A stretch of DNA of 41,608 bases from a virus (IMGVR_UViG_3300042465_005988:1-41608), one strand, 5' to 3'; positions 1 through 7,146 are shown, counted from the first letter of the stretch. Made by a program: numbers and translations. Notes: a model not told the origin generated them from the letters alone.

Positions 1-127
1 GCGCCAACTGGTCCGCCTGCGTCCCGGTGGCTAGCACGTCCAGCCACAGTGCGCTCCAGGTACCGTCCTTGTTCTTGCTCCCCGGCCCCTTGCATCGGAC
101 GCTGACCATCCGGCCCTCGCCAATCCA
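1..127. repeat. Left copy of 127-bp terminal direct repeat
   Basis: These 127 bases are identical to 41482-41608. The repeat lies inside the ssb reading frame, and joining the two ends restores that gene exactly. An exact overlap of 127 bases is a usual signature of a circular contig closed by a short-read assembler with k=127. I infer a circular or circularly permuted genome of 41,481 bp rather than a true phage terminal repeat. Confidence 0.95.
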
Positions 128-181
128 ACGCGGCTCTTTGACCGCGTACAACTTCGCCTGCACTTTGATTTCACTTGCCAT
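1..181 (-). CDS. Single-stranded DNA-binding protein, N-terminal part (continues at 41481)
   Basis: This is the 5' part of a 122-aa gene that crosses the contig junction. It starts at ATG 181-179 (reading MASEIKVQAKLY...), runs to position 1 and continues at 41481 down to the stop at 41294. The protein is small and β-rich and ends in an acidic tail, DDSIPF. That tail matches the C-terminal tip by which bacterial and phage SSBs recruit partner proteins. It should coat single-stranded DNA during replication and RecET recombination. The start overlaps the end of the upstream 65-aa gene by 11 bp, so the two are probably translationally coupled. The assignment rests mainly on the tail, the length and the position next to the replication genes. 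The OB-fold itself was not verified. Confidence 0.75.
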   Translation of the reverse strand, partial: MASEIKVQAKLYAVKEPRWIGEGRMVSVRCKGPGSKNKDGTWSALWLDVLATGTQADQLA

Positions 182-368
182 TTGTCACCCCTTCCAGCAT
201 CTGCACAAACCCACGGCGGGCCTCTGCGGTTTTGAGTATCAGGCGCAGGTGAGCCAAAACTGCCGCTAGGTGCGCGTCATGGTGGATCCCCTGCATCCGT
301 CTCAGTTGGTCCAGTTGGCGACGTGCCTCCCGGTTCAGCTCGGTCTGTCCTACAAAGTTGTCTACCAT
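171..368 (-). CDS. Hypothetical 65-aa protein between helicase and ssb
   Basis: This is a small charged, helical-looking protein (MVDNFVGQTELNREARR...), rich in Arg, Leu and Ala, with no recognised domain. Its ATG overlaps the helicase stop by 7 bp and is preceded by AGGAG at an 8-nt spacing inside the helicase gene. Its stop overlaps the ssb start by 11 bp. The tight packing of helicase, this gene and ssb supports a real replication-operon gene. A helicase or SSB accessory role is inferred from position only. Confidence 0.65.
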   Translation of the reverse strand: MVDNFVGQTELNREARRQLDQLRRMQGIHHDAHLAAVLAHLRLILKTAEARRGFVQMLEGVTNGK

Positions 369-1738
369 CGGCCACGCTCCTTTTGCTTGGGTTCGTCATC
401 GTCAATCGGCAACAGGTAGTCATCGTTGCCGTCCACATAGGTCTGCACACTGCCGACCCACTGCATCCGGTGCCGACCGACAACGCAGCGCCGGCCCTTC
501 AAGACCAGCAACTCCGCGTAGCCGTATGGAGCGCCAGACCCGCCACCGCGCCAAGGGCAGATGACCGAGTCCGCATCGGCTGCAATCTGGTCACAGCCGG
601 CCAAGTTCTCAGCCCGCGGCCTTGGGCCTGCCAGCGCCTCCCGGTTCAACTGTGCGGCCACAACGACGGCCACGCCTTGCAGCGACAGCAGCTTGCATTG
701 CCGGCTGGCCTCTGTGATGCGGTCCAGCGTCGACTGACCCCGCGTGCCAAGGATCTGCTGCAGGTAGTCCACAGCCACAATCTGCACGCCATGGCGCTGC
801 TGCAGGTCACTGGCCCATCCGGTGAGTTGGGTTGCACTTGTTGGCTGGCAACGCAGGTGTAGCGGCCAAGCACGGATCTCCGCGGTGGCTTCCTGCAGGC
901 GCCAGCGTTCATCGTCGGTGAATGGAAAGCGGTCTTGGTTGCGGTCCATGACGTGAACGCCTGACAGCAGGCCGGCGAACCGCAGCACAATGTCGACCTC
1001 GCTCATTTCCATGGACAGCAGGGCAGTAGGACGGCCAGCGCGACAGGCTGCAGCCACCCACTGGACGATGATTGACGACTTGCCCCAGCCCGGACGGCCA
1101 GCGACAACGTACAGCCGGCCCGGATGCAAGCCCATGCCATTGGAGTTGTCGAACACCTGCAGGCCGGTTGGCAGAATCCAAGGCGATGGCGACTCGCCAG
1201 ACAGCAAGGCCCCCATCACCGCATCAACCTGGGTCGTCAGTGTTTCGCGCTTGCCGGGATCTTCCGGTAGCGGGACAGACCGGATGGCGTTGGCAATCAG
1301 GGCGCGGGTATGCTGGTCCGCCTCCTCGTGCATCCGTTTGGTCAGGCCGGCGATCTCAGCTTGGTAGCGGTCTTGCGCGGCCAGTGTGGCCAGCCGGCGG
1401 GCCTCGTGTTCGGCAATAGCCGCATGGCTGCAGCCTTGGTTTACAATAGCCTGCAGCGTCTTGGTCTGCGCCTGCTCGCCCAGCGTGGTCAGCAGCGGCG
1501 GGATCAGCTTCTCCCACTCAGTCACCTGACACCGTACGTCTTGCGGCAGTTCGGCATGATAGGCGGCCAAAGCTTGCCAGATTGCGGCGTGGTCTGGATC
1601 CCAGAAGTCCCGCGGCTGCACCAGCGGCAGCAATGCCCCTAGCACGTTGCCGTCAGCGCACGATGACCCGATGACGATGCGCTCCGAGTGCAGGCGCTGG
1701 GCCAGCTTGGGTTCTGCGGCTTGTTCCTTACGCGACAT
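362..1738 (-). CDS. DnaB-type replicative helicase
   Basis: This 458-aa RecA-fold ATPase resembles the DnaB family. After an N-terminal helical domain it shows Walker A GRPGWGKSS at residues 214-222, a catalytic-glutamate strand LLSMEM near 240-245, Walker B VAVDYLQQI with Asp324, and the sensor-like strand VVVAAQLNRE with Gln363. The length matches DnaB helicases. In phages this protein is loaded as a hexamer at the origin and unwinds DNA ahead of the polymerase. The gene overlaps the 3' end of the upstream initiator-like gene by 11 bp and has GAGG before its ATG. No primase domain is visible, so priming probably uses the host primase. Confidence 0.93.
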   Translation of the reverse strand: MSRKEQAAEPKLAQRLHSERIVIGSSCADGNVLGALLPLVQPRDFWDPDHAAIWQALAAYHAELPQDVRCQVTEWEKLIPPLLTTLGEQAQTKTLQAIVNQGCSHAAIAEHEARRLATLAAQDRYQAEIAGLTKRMHEEADQHTRALIANAIRSVPLPEDPGKRETLTTQVDAVMGALLSGESPSPWILPTGLQVFDNSNGMGLHPGRLYVVAGRPGWGKSSIIVQWVAAACRAGRPTALLSMEMSEVDIVLRFAGLLSGVHVMDRNQDRFPFTDDERWRLQEATAEIRAWPLHLRCQPTSATQLTGWASDLQQRHGVQIVAVDYLQQILGTRGQSTLDRITEASRQCKLLSLQGVAVVVAAQLNREALAGPRPRAENLAGCDQIAADADSVICPWRGGGSGAPYGYAELLVLKGRRCVVGRHRMQWVGSVQTYVDGNDDYLLPIDDDEPKQKERGRW

Positions 1739-2741
1739 TGCCGGCCTCTCTTTGTTGGCGGTACTCGACCGACTCGCGCCACTGCGTCAAGGTCCGGTCT
1801 ACGTTGAAAGCGAAGTTCTTGGGCCCGCCAGCCTGCAGGCGCTCTTGCCGGTAGTCGGCAAAGACCTGGGCCAGATGCTCGGCGCTGTGCCAAGCCTCGA
1901 ACGTCCACGGCCTACTGCCCTTGCCGGCGTGGTAGTCGTGACGAGCTTGTGCCCATTCGTACAACTGCGACAGGTCAGCGCCGGGAGTAGTCTCCTCGTC
2001 GATGTGCTTTATCACCGCGCAGTTTTTAGCCAGCGTGGTAGCTTTGGCGTCCAGCGACTTGGCAACGACTGGCGCACAATGGCCGGCCATGACCTCGTTC
2101 CAGCGGTCCGCGAATTGGCGGATCATCTGCTTGGCAAAGATGGCATCTTGCTGCCCCGCAGACAGGTTCCGTACCGGCTTGGCTTGTGCTGTCAGTTCAA
2201 GTTCCAAAGTGACGGCCACGTCTGCGACAGCAGGCGTGTCTTCTGTAGCGATAGCGGAAGAAGAATCCTGCTTCTGTTCCTGCTTCTGCTTCTTCTTCTT
2301 AGATCGATACCCTATACCTACCGTATCCATACCGTACCGACACGGTATAACTCCAGATTGAATAAAGTCGTATGCTTGCACGCGCTGGGCACACTGCGGC
2401 AACTTGCTAATCTCTGCCAGATAACCTTGGCGAGTAGTTGACGACTTGGTGGCGCACCGTTGGGCCTGCATTGGCAACCAGATGGTGAGCGTTGGCCAAT
2501 CAATGGACAGCCAGTTTTCTGCCTCCAATTCGCGCAGCGCCTCCTCGACCTTGGTGCGGCTATGCTCGCGCAACTCAGTCCGCAGGCTGTCCAGATTGAC
2601 GCGGGTTGCATTGCTGGCACGACTAAACCGGCCAAGTGCCAAGTGCAGGTATGCACGCTCGGCCAGTACCGATACAGAGTCGCGCAGGCGCTCTAGGTCG
2701 GGCGGGCAGAACCGCCGATAGGGATCTTCACCGAGTGCCAT
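1728..2741 (-). CDS. Probable replication initiator / helicase-loading protein
   Basis: This 337-aa protein lies directly upstream of the DnaB-type helicase. The N-terminal 115 residues are helical and look like a winged-helix unit (TKVEEALRELEAENWLSID). A lysine- and glutamine-rich linker near residues 150-160 is followed by a C-terminal domain with conserved-looking aromatics (FADRWNEVM, PWTFEAWHSAEHL). Initiator and helicase gene pairs in this order are common in λ- and P22-like phages, where the first protein binds the origin and recruits the helicase. The family cannot be fixed from sequence alone, so the role is inferred from gene order and architecture. GAGG lies 7 nt before ATG 2741. 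Confidence 0.6.
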   Translation of the reverse strand: MALGEDPYRRFCPPDLERLRDSVSVLAERAYLHLALGRFSRASNATRVNLDSLRTELREHSRTKVEEALRELEAENWLSIDWPTLTIWLPMQAQRCATKSSTTRQGYLAEISKLPQCAQRVQAYDFIQSGVIPCRYGMDTVGIGYRSKKKKQKQEQKQDSSSAIATEDTPAVADVAVTLELELTAQAKPVRNLSAGQQDAIFAKQMIRQFADRWNEVMAGHCAPVVAKSLDAKATTLAKNCAVIKHIDEETTPGADLSQLYEWAQARHDYHAGKGSRPWTFEAWHSAEHLAQVFADYRQERLQAGGPKNFAFNVDRTLTQWRESVEYRQQREAGNVA

Positions 2742-2929
2742 GTGGACGCCTCACAAACGAGCCAGCCACACCCCTGTTGACGCAGGGTAGACCGCCAAAG
2801 AACGGCGGATCAGCAACAGCAGTAGCGCAGCGAGGATGCGCCTTGTGCAGTCGGGTGGCTGGCTTGTGTGTGAGTACGTTCAACACGCTGGCTCGCTTTC
2901 GGCAGCCTCGTCAAAGGCTGTCCTGCTGT
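2742..2929. other. Intergenic region between zinc protein and initiator genes
   Basis: This 188-bp gap is the longest within the 5.5-0 kb leftward operon. It holds two adjacent small inverted repeats: CCCTG/CAGGG at 2772-2776 and 2783-2787, then CCGCC/GGCGG just after. There is no T-tract typical of an intrinsic terminator. No convincing -35/-10 pair was seen for the replication genes. It may be an initiator-binding region, an RNA-processing site or an attenuator. None of these can be chosen from the sequence. Confidence 0.35.
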
Positions 2930-3835
2930 CTATTGTGCCACAGTCGCGGCAGGGGTCAAGGCATCAAGCTGCGACTGCAACTTGGCCAGCCGTGCGGTAG
3001 TGACCCGGATCCGCTGCTGAATCTCGCGCACCTTGCGAACCCGGTCGTACTCTGCCCGCTTGGCAATCCGCGCCAGCCTGATCTCTTGGGCCTGCTCTTT
3101 GCCGGCTGACGATTGCCGCCAGCGGTCGGCGCAGGCGCAGTCGTCGCTACTGCGTCGCAGGTTCTGGACGCCTACCTTCCAGCGTTTGGCGCAGACGGTG
3201 CACTCTGCGATAACCGTGCGGTTCTTGCCTTGCTTCTCTGCCTCCTCGATGACCTTGAGGCTGCCGAACACGTCACCAGGTAACGCGACGGTTCGCATGT
3301 TGTGTCGCAGGTCGGTGGCAGAATCCCGGCTACAGCCGCAAGACTGGACGGTCCCCTTGGCGACGTGCCAGCGATGCACGTCCTTGACCACGCCGCACTC
3401 GCAACGGCAGCGGACCATCGCCCGGCCCTTCTGCGTCTCACTGTCGCCCAGCACCGTCAGGCGGTGGCAAACGTAGCCAACTGGCACGGTGACCCGCAGA
3501 CGGTAGCGGCTTGGCTTTGGCGGCTTTGGGTCCGGCTGTTTAAGCGTAACCGGCACCAGCCCCAGCACGTCGAACAAAGCATCGGCACTCTGCGGGCTTG
3601 GCATCTTGTCCACAGGCTTGTCGACAGGGGTAAACGGCTGCCCCGGCCCCGCTCGCAGTTGGGTTATCGGCGGCGGTGCCTGTACCGGCTTGGCTGCACT
3701 CGCCCCGCACCGCTTGCACCTGGGCGGGCGGGAAGTTATGAGCGCCTTCGCGCACGACATTGTGTAGCCGCAATGGCACCTTGCGCTCCAGATTGCGCCG
3801 TTATGGTCCGTTATGGTCCAGTTTTGGATCTGCAT
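2930..3835 (-). CDS. Multi-zinc-site DNA-binding-like protein
   Basis: The protein is 301 aa. The N-terminus has a CxC...CxxC site (ARCHCGY, CKRCG). The middle has one clear unit, CRCECG followed by CSR-type cysteines (SCGCS). A second unit begins FGSLKVIEE and contains CTVCAKRW and CACADRW. The pattern 'GxLxV ... CxCxCG ... SCGC' is common in phage proteins linked to AP2/HNH-type DNA binding, but no HNH catalytic histidines are visible. The C-terminal 60 residues form a charged helix, probably a coiled coil. I chose ATG 3835 because it shares one base with the upstream stop (TGATG); a GTG nine bases earlier is possible. The function is unknown, probably nucleic-acid binding. Confidence 0.6.
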   Translation of the reverse strand: MQIQNWTITDHNGAIWSARCHCGYTMSCAKALITSRPPRCKRCGASAAKPVQAPPPITQLRAGPGQPFTPVDKPVDKMPSPQSADALFDVLGLVPVTLKQPDPKPPKPSRYRLRVTVPVGYVCHRLTVLGDSETQKGRAMVRCRCECGVVKDVHRWHVAKGTVQSCGCSRDSATDLRHNMRTVALPGDVFGSLKVIEEAEKQGKNRTVIAECTVCAKRWKVGVQNLRRSSDDCACADRWRQSSAGKEQAQEIRLARIAKRAEYDRVRKVREIQQRIRVTTARLAKLQSQLDALTPAATVAQ

Positions 3836-4053
3836 CACATCCACCCCTTGGCACGCAAAACCGCCTCAATGCGGTCAAGGCGGGTGGATAGGTCGGGCGT
3901 GGCGGCACGGGCTTTGCAGGCAGCCAGCGCGTCATTGAGCGCCCTTGCTGCCATGTTGTAGGCCACGGCTTGCCCGTAGGCGAACGATGACCGCTCCGCG
4001 GCGCGCAAGGATTCAACCTTGCAACCCGCGTCTTTGCAGTTTGGGCAAATCAC
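3835..4053 (-). CDS. Small zinc-site protein with CxxC N-terminus
   Basis: This 72-aa protein starts with a CPNC pair and another Cys (residues 3, 6 and 11), followed by an alanine-rich helix and a charged C-terminal helix. It starts at GTG 4053 in a GTGA overlap with the stop of the upstream gene. Its own stop forms TGATG with the next gene. The tight coupling on both sides supports a real gene. No family is recognised. Confidence 0.6.
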   Translation of the reverse strand: MICPNCKDAGCKVESLRAAERSSFAYGQAVAYNMAARALNDALAACKARAATPDLSTRLDRIEAVLRAKGWM

Positions 4054-4265
4054 TTGTCACCTCCCAGCAAAGCGGTGAGCTTGGCCAACTCGGCTTCTGC
4101 GGCAAGGCAGCGGGTGCGCCAGTTGACGGTGTGGTCGGCGCAAATGGCAGCGGCATCAGCAAAAGCCTGCAAAGAGTCGCCTAGCGCGTCGTGTGCCAGC
4201 ATCGCGGCTTTGCGCAAGCCTCTTTGGCACTCTGGGCGGTCGCATCTTTCGCAGTTCGTGTTCAT
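4050..4265 (-). CDS. Hypothetical 71-aa cysteine-containing protein
   Basis: The protein begins with a small cluster of cysteines (NCERCDRPECQRG), a possible half zinc site. A helical Ala- and Glu-rich stretch follows. The start ATG 4265 overlaps the previous stop as ATGA, and its stop overlaps the next GTG start. It belongs to a run of four tiny coupled genes downstream of the cytosine methyltransferase. No function can be assigned. Confidence 0.6.
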   Translation of the reverse strand: MNTNCERCDRPECQRGLRKAAMLAHDALGDSLQAFADAAAICADHTVNWRTRCLAAEAELAKLTALLGGDK

Positions 4266-4474
4266 GGCACCCAGTCCAGTCCAACGTCTGCGTCGGGTTC
4301 GGTGTTGCGGTAGCCGGACCCACCGCAGGTCGGGCAGTCAAAATAGCCGTAGGACAGCGGATCCCACTGGCGACCCATGCCGCCGCAGGGCTCGCACTCC
4401 GGCGGTTCGTCGTCGTCGGGCGGGTCAAAGTCGCCGGTCCCCGGCAGGTTGCGGGCGGTCAAAAGGCTAGGCAT
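4262..4474 (-). CDS. Small protein with DnaJ-like CxxCxGxG motifs
   Basis: This is a 70-aa protein. It has an acidic, proline-rich front (DPPDDDEPPE) and two motifs, CEPCGGMG and CPTCGGSG, that resemble the zinc-binding repeats of the DnaJ cysteine-rich domain. Two such motifs could bind one zinc ion. I chose ATG 4474 because GGAG lies 8 nt upstream. A longer frame from 4510 would overlap the methyltransferase gene by 52 bp. There is no J-domain, so this is not a DnaJ. A small zinc adaptor or regulator is possible. Confidence 0.6.
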   Translation of the reverse strand: MPSLLTARNLPGTGDFDPPDDDEPPECEPCGGMGRQWDPLSYGYFDCPTCGGSGYRNTEPDADVGLDWVP

Positions 4475-5091
4475 TGCTGGATCTCCAAGTTGGTTGCTGT
4501 TGCTGTCCACTGTTCGGCCATGGCATCGGCAATGCCCTGGTAGGTTGTGCTGCGGATCTTCCAGCGGTCGTCGCTAGGTGGCAGCTTGTTTTGTCCGCCG
4601 TCAGTCTGGTTGGCCCACCGCTTTCTGCCGTTGACGATGCGCGGTGCGACCTCGGCAGTCGGCACCAACTGCGGCAAGCCGTGAAGCCACAGGCAAGTCG
4701 CCTTGCTTGCGTCGTGGCCAAACTGCCACGGCTGCACAACCTGGTCGGCTGGTCTGATACGGGTGCCGATGCAGCCCACACTGTTTTCGATTGCCCAGCG
4801 CGGTATGTCTGTCGACATAAGCAGCCGCACGAAGTCGAGCGCCTGCTCTGTCAGTTCGGCACGGCCAGGCCTGCGGTGGTTCCAGTGCAAACCGGAGCTG
4901 CACAGGTACTGGCAAGGCGGGTGGGCAATAAGCAGATCCCAGCCATCGGCCAGAATGTCTCGCACGTCGCCCTGATAGTGCGGGCCAGGCGCATCGGTTG
5001 GCAGTAGGTCGCACGACAGGGCATCGTGGCCGCGCCGGATAAAGGCATCGCGCACGGTGCCGCTGTATTCGCAGGCGACAAGGACGCGCAT
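4459..5091 (-). CDS. DNA cytosine methyltransferase-like protein
   Basis: The protein is 210 aa. The N-terminal MRVLVACEYSG followed by an acidic strand end (LSCDLLPTD) resembles the AdoMet-binding strand of C5-cytosine methylases. HPPCQYL, with Pro-Pro-Cys at residues 58-60, matches the catalytic PC motif. A WAIENSVG segment resembles the ENV motif region. The length is short for a Dcm-type enzyme, but short phage 'Dcm-like' proteins of this shape are frequent. It probably modifies phage DNA against host restriction. It is co-transcribed with a 70-aa XRE regulator. No restriction endonuclease gene was seen nearby, so it is likely an orphan. The methylated sequence is unknown. Confidence 0.75.
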   Translation of the reverse strand: MRVLVACEYSGTVRDAFIRRGHDALSCDLLPTDAPGPHYQGDVRDILADGWDLLIAHPPCQYLCSSGLHWNHRRPGRAELTEQALDFVRLLMSTDIPRWAIENSVGCIGTRIRPADQVVQPWQFGHDASKATCLWLHGLPQLVPTAEVAPRIVNGRKRWANQTDGGQNKLPPSDDRWKIRSTTYQGIADAMAEQWTATATNLEIQQCLAF

Positions 5092-5277
5092 CTAGCCTCC
5101 AAACCAGCCCAGCAGGGCGGCGGTGGAAAGGACGGCGACAACCAGCGCGGCGGTCGCAGTCAGGGTGAATACGACAAGCCGGGCGTCGTCTGCCTGTTGG
5201 CAGTCGCAGCGTTGGCGCCAGCAGCCGCGGCAGGTGTCCAGGACATGGCGGTCGTGGTAGCGGTTAGGGGTTGGCAT
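5092..5277 (-). CDS. Small single-span membrane protein
   Basis: The product is 61 aa. Its N-terminal half holds Cys and His residues (CRGCWRQRCDC), and a hydrophobic segment at about residues 33-57 ends GWFGG, suggesting one transmembrane helix near the C-terminus. The gene lies between the XRE regulator (14-bp overlap) and the methyltransferase (stop adjacent to its start). No family is recognised. Confidence 0.6.
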   Translation of the reverse strand: MPTPNRYHDRHVLDTCRGCWRQRCDCQQADDARLVVFTLTATAALVVAVLSTAALLGWFGG

Positions 5278-5476
5278 TGGTCACCTCGCACAGGTCGCCA
5301 ACGTGGCAGCCGTAGACCGTGGCAATCGCCCGCAGGTCGCGCTCGCTCGGCTGGGTCGTGCCAGCTTCCCACCTGCCTACCGTGCGGAGGCTGCAAGACA
5401 GGTCCGCGGCGGCGGCTTGCTGGGTCAGGTTGGCAGCCTCGCGGGCTTGCCTCAGTCGTTTGGGGTCGGGTTGCAT
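5264..5476 (-). CDS. XRE-family helix-turn-helix regulator (70 aa)
   Basis: This is a minimal Cro/CI-type HTH protein: LRQAREAANLTQQAAAADL, then SLRTVGRWEAGTTQPS, then a final helix. ATG 5476 is chosen because GGAGA lies just upstream; the open frame extends further but without a good ribosome site. A promoter with a perfect inverted repeat over its -10 box lies 50 bp upstream, so autorepression is likely. The protein heads the operon that contains a DNA methyltransferase. Its size and position resemble controller (C) proteins of restriction-modification systems as well as phage Cro-like repressors. I cannot tell which. Confidence 0.85.
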   Translation of the reverse strand: MQPDPKRLRQAREAANLTQQAAAADLSCSLRTVGRWEAGTTQPSERDLRAIATVYGCHVGDLCEVTNANP

Positions 5477-5521
5477 CTTGTCTCCGGCTGCCAGCCTCTG
5501 GCGTGATTGCCTGCTGACAAG

Positions 5522-5563
5522 AGACAGTATGCGGTCAGACTGTCTACAAGTCAAGCTGTCTAC
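5522..5563 (-). promoter_or_regulatory. Promoter and operator of the 70-aa XRE gene
   Basis: On the minus strand, -35 TTGACT (5554-5549) and -10 CATACT (5531-5526) are separated by exactly 17 bp. The arms AGACAGT (5522-5528) and ACTGTCT (5539-5545) form a perfect 7-bp inverted repeat that covers the -10 box. CTGTCTAC occurs at 5540-5547 and again at 5556-5563, a 16-bp period that brackets the -35 box. This is the layout expected for an autoregulated promoter bound by a small HTH dimer. The binding protein is inferred. Confidence 0.65.
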
Positions 5564-5601
5564 CTAAGTATTTTGTGGGTTGTGTACGATTGTTGGAAAC
5601 A

Positions 5602-5636
5602 CAAAAGCCCGCAGCGGGTTAGGCTACGGGCTTTTG
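5602..5636. terminator. Bidirectional intrinsic terminator
   Basis: CAAAAGCCCG at 5602-5611 pairs perfectly with CGGGCTTTTG at 5627-5636 across a 15-nt loop. A-tract and T-tract flank the GC stem, so it can terminate on either strand. It lies 26 bp after the stop of the upstream 107-aa HTH gene and just before the XRE promoter. It therefore separates the first leftward operon from the second. Confidence 0.85.
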
Positions 5637-5661
5637 CGGTGGGGTTGGCTGTTGGGAAGGT

Positions 5662-5985
5662 TTACGCCGCTGTGTCCTCTCGCCACTGCTGGATCGTGAT
5701 GCGAGCCCGATGCGGCGGGCACTCGCGCTTGTAGCGCTCAAGCTCTTGGGTCAGGCGCTTGTCGTCTGCGGGGTCGCAGACCAGGTCGGCCGGTTTGACG
5801 CCGTACACACGGGCGATTGCGTGCAGCCTGCCGCCCATCAGAGCCAAGCTACCGCGCTCGGCGTGGCGAAGGGTCGTGATTCCGATTCGCGCGCGTTGTG
5901 CGGCAACCTCGGCGGTTATACCGGCACGCTGGCGGTAGTCAATAAGGTGCAGGGGATGCGCCTGGGGAAGGGTAACGATGGCCAT
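5662..5985 (-). CDS. XRE-like helix-turn-helix protein (107 aa)
   Basis: The core (LIDYRQRAGITAEVAAQRA, TTLRHAERGSLALMGGRL, then AIARVYGVKPADLV) follows the helix pattern of XRE/Cro DNA-binding domains. A charged tail (RLTQELERYKREC...) may serve dimerisation. I start at ATG 5985, with CTGGAG 7 nt upstream. Starting further upstream would translate a repetitive proline-rich stretch that is the shadow of the neighbouring gene. It is the last gene before the terminator at 5602-5636. It may regulate early transcription. Confidence 0.75.
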   Translation of the reverse strand: MAIVTLPQAHPLHLIDYRQRAGITAEVAAQRARIGITTLRHAERGSLALMGGRLHAIARVYGVKPADLVCDPADDKRLTQELERYKRECPPHRARITIQQWREDTAA

Positions 5986-6022
5986 GGGAAGCTCCAGAGG
6001 GGGAAGGGGTAGGGGTTGCGGG

Positions 6023-6274
6023 TTAGGCAGGGGCGAGGGCTTGCAGGGCTTGCAGGGCTTGCAGGGCCTTGGCGATGCTGTCGCCTGTGCCGGACTGGAC
6101 AACGGTCTTGCTGCGGTCACGGACTTTGGCGCGGAATCCGCCGCAGGAAGCTGGGCGCCTGTCGACAGTTACAGAAAACTCAGGGCCGACAGCCTCAAAG
6201 CTCCAGCAGTTGTCGAACACCACAACCATCTTGTTTTGCCGCGCGTAGGCGTACTTGCTTGAAACGGTTTGCAT
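6023..6274 (-). CDS. Hypothetical 83-aa protein with LQA repeat tail
   Basis: It begins at ATG 6274 after AAAGG. The first 60 residues look like a compact β-rich domain (YAYARQNKMVVVFDNCWSF...). The last residues are LQA repeats encoded by a 9-bp tandem array at 6037-6065. The longer open frame upstream is antisense-like sequence and is not used. The function is unknown; the repeat tail may vary in length between strains. Confidence 0.55.
   Translation of the reverse strand: MQTVSSKYAYARQNKMVVVFDNCWSFEAVGPEFSVTVDRRPASCGGFRAKVRDRSKTVVQSGTGDSIAKALQALQALQALAPA
6037..6065 (-). repeat. 9-bp tandem repeat (3.2 units)
   Basis: The unit GGGCTTGCA occurs at 6037-6045, 6046-6054 and 6055-6063, followed by a partial copy. 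On the coding (minus) strand it encodes Leu-Gln-Ala repeats at the C-terminus of the 83-aa protein. The in-frame 9-bp unit is prone to slippage without frameshift. Confidence 0.9.
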
Positions 6275-6324
6275 GTTGTGCCTTTGAGCGTGATAGGTAT
6301 GCGCTCCCCACCGGTGGAAGGTTG

Positions 6325-6711
6325 TTACCAGCGATTGGTGGACGGGCGAGCGGGAACCGCGTACTTGCGACCGTCGGGCATGTGGACATAGAACGGAGCG
6401 CCGCGAGGGTCGCCTTGCAGTTCCAAGGTCATGCCAGCGGACTGCGCGGCCTTGACGGCCAACTTGTCGATGCGGCAGGCGGGACAGATGCCGGCGCGGG
6501 ACAATGCACGCGCAAAGGTGCGGGACTCGCAAGACTTGCAGGCGAGCAGCTTCTTTTGCGGGGCACCGTCGTACTCGAACGGGTATCCGCCGCTGCATTG
6601 CAGTTCGCTCAAGCGGTGGGCAGACGTGGCATACCGCAGCAGGGCAAGCGCGGTATCTGCATGGTCGGCCAAGGTGGTCAGGAACTCATTGCGCCAGGTT
6701 GTGTAGGACAT
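6325..6711 (-). CDS. Hypothetical 128-aa protein with two CxxC sites
   Basis: It begins MSYTTWRNEFL at ATG 6711 with GGAG 6 nt upstream; a TTG 12 bp earlier is less likely. CKSCESR and CPACRIDKL form a probable four-cysteine zinc site in the middle, after a helical N-terminus. The C-terminal 30 residues are β-like (APFYVHMPDGRKYAVP). It is preceded by one copy of the two-hairpin RNA element. No family is recognised. Confidence 0.65.
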   Translation of the reverse strand: MSYTTWRNEFLTTLADHADTALALLRYATSAHRLSELQCSGGYPFEYDGAPQKKLLACKSCESRTFARALSRAGICPACRIDKLAVKAAQSAGMTLELQGDPRGAPFYVHMPDGRKYAVPARPSTNRW

Positions 6712-6747
6712 AGGGTGCTCCAAGGGTAGAAGGTGCTGAAGGCCATC

Positions 6748-6792
6748 TTCAGGCAGCGCATCACGCTGCTACAGCCGCAGTGGGCTGTTTCG
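6748..6792 (-). ncRNA. Two-hairpin intergenic RNA element, copy C (variant)
   Basis: Stem 1 is GCAGCG 6753-6758 with CGCTGC 6764-6769. Stem 2 is ACAGCC 6771-6776 with GGCTGT 6783-6788. On the plus strand it ends in GTTTCG at 6787-6792, as the other two copies do. Order and spacing match the copies at 7100 and 8124, but the sequences of both stems differ. It lies between the stop of the 86-aa gene and the start of the 128-aa gene, both leftward. Confidence 0.55.
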
Positions 6793-6805
6793 GCCTGTTT
6801 GTAGG

Positions 6806-7066
6806 CTAGGCTTGCCAACCGTTGCCCAGCTCACCCGATGCAATGCGAGCCGGAATCGCTTGAAGGTAGTCCACGATGTCAACGCACAGCCGGCGTGCAT
6901 AGGCCGCCTTGTCGGCGTGGCTGGCAAAGGACTGACCAGCGCCCCAGCGCATTGCGTCGTCGATGTCGCGGGGCCAGACGCCTGCGTCGATTGCGGCAAT
7001 CTCGGCTGTCAGGTCGGCTGTCTCCTGCTTGCGGCTGTCTGCTTTGGTGCGGTTGTAGATGGCCAT
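6806..7066 (-). CDS. Hypothetical 86-aa early protein
   Basis: It begins MAIYNRTKADSRKQE at ATG 7066 after AGGAGC. It is mixed helical, with the segments IAAIDAGVWPRDIDDAMRWG and YARRLCVDIVDYLQAIP. There are no membrane or metal motifs. It is flanked on both sides by the two-hairpin elements (A upstream, C downstream). No function can be assigned. Its position near the start of the leftward arm is typical of phage early genes that act on the host, which is inference only. Confidence 0.65.
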   Translation of the reverse strand: MAIYNRTKADSRKQETADLTAEIAAIDAGVWPRDIDDAMRWGAGQSFASHADKAAYARRLCVDIVDYLQAIPARIASGELGNGWQA

Positions 7067-7099
7067 GTGCTGCTCCTATTGTGTCGGGTAACTGCCCAT

Positions 7100-7143
7100 C
7101 GTCAGTGCAGGCGATACCTGCAGACACCCTTGCGGGTGTTTCG
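7100..7143 (-). ncRNA. Two-hairpin intergenic RNA element, copy A
   Basis: Read on the transcribed minus strand: CGAAAC, then a 6-bp hairpin ACACCC/GGGTGT with a GCAA loop (GNRA type), a CT linker, a 5-bp hairpin GCAGG/CCTGC with loop TATCG, then ACTGACG. Copy B at 8124-8167 has the same 44-nt length and the same flanking bases, but different, still complementary, stems. It lies between the stop of the 109-aa gene and the start of the 86-aa gene. Confidence 0.65.
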
Positions 7144-7146
7144 GGC

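Noticed and set aside
1-127. True short direct terminal repeat like that of T7-type phages
   Set aside because: It lies inside a gene restored by circular closure and its length equals a common assembler k-mer. A real terminal repeat would normally sit in non-coding DNA.
5986-6120. N-terminal extension of the 107-aa HTH protein with PCK repeats
   Set aside because: The repeats are the LQA array of the overlapping gene read in another frame. ATG 5985 has a good ribosome site.
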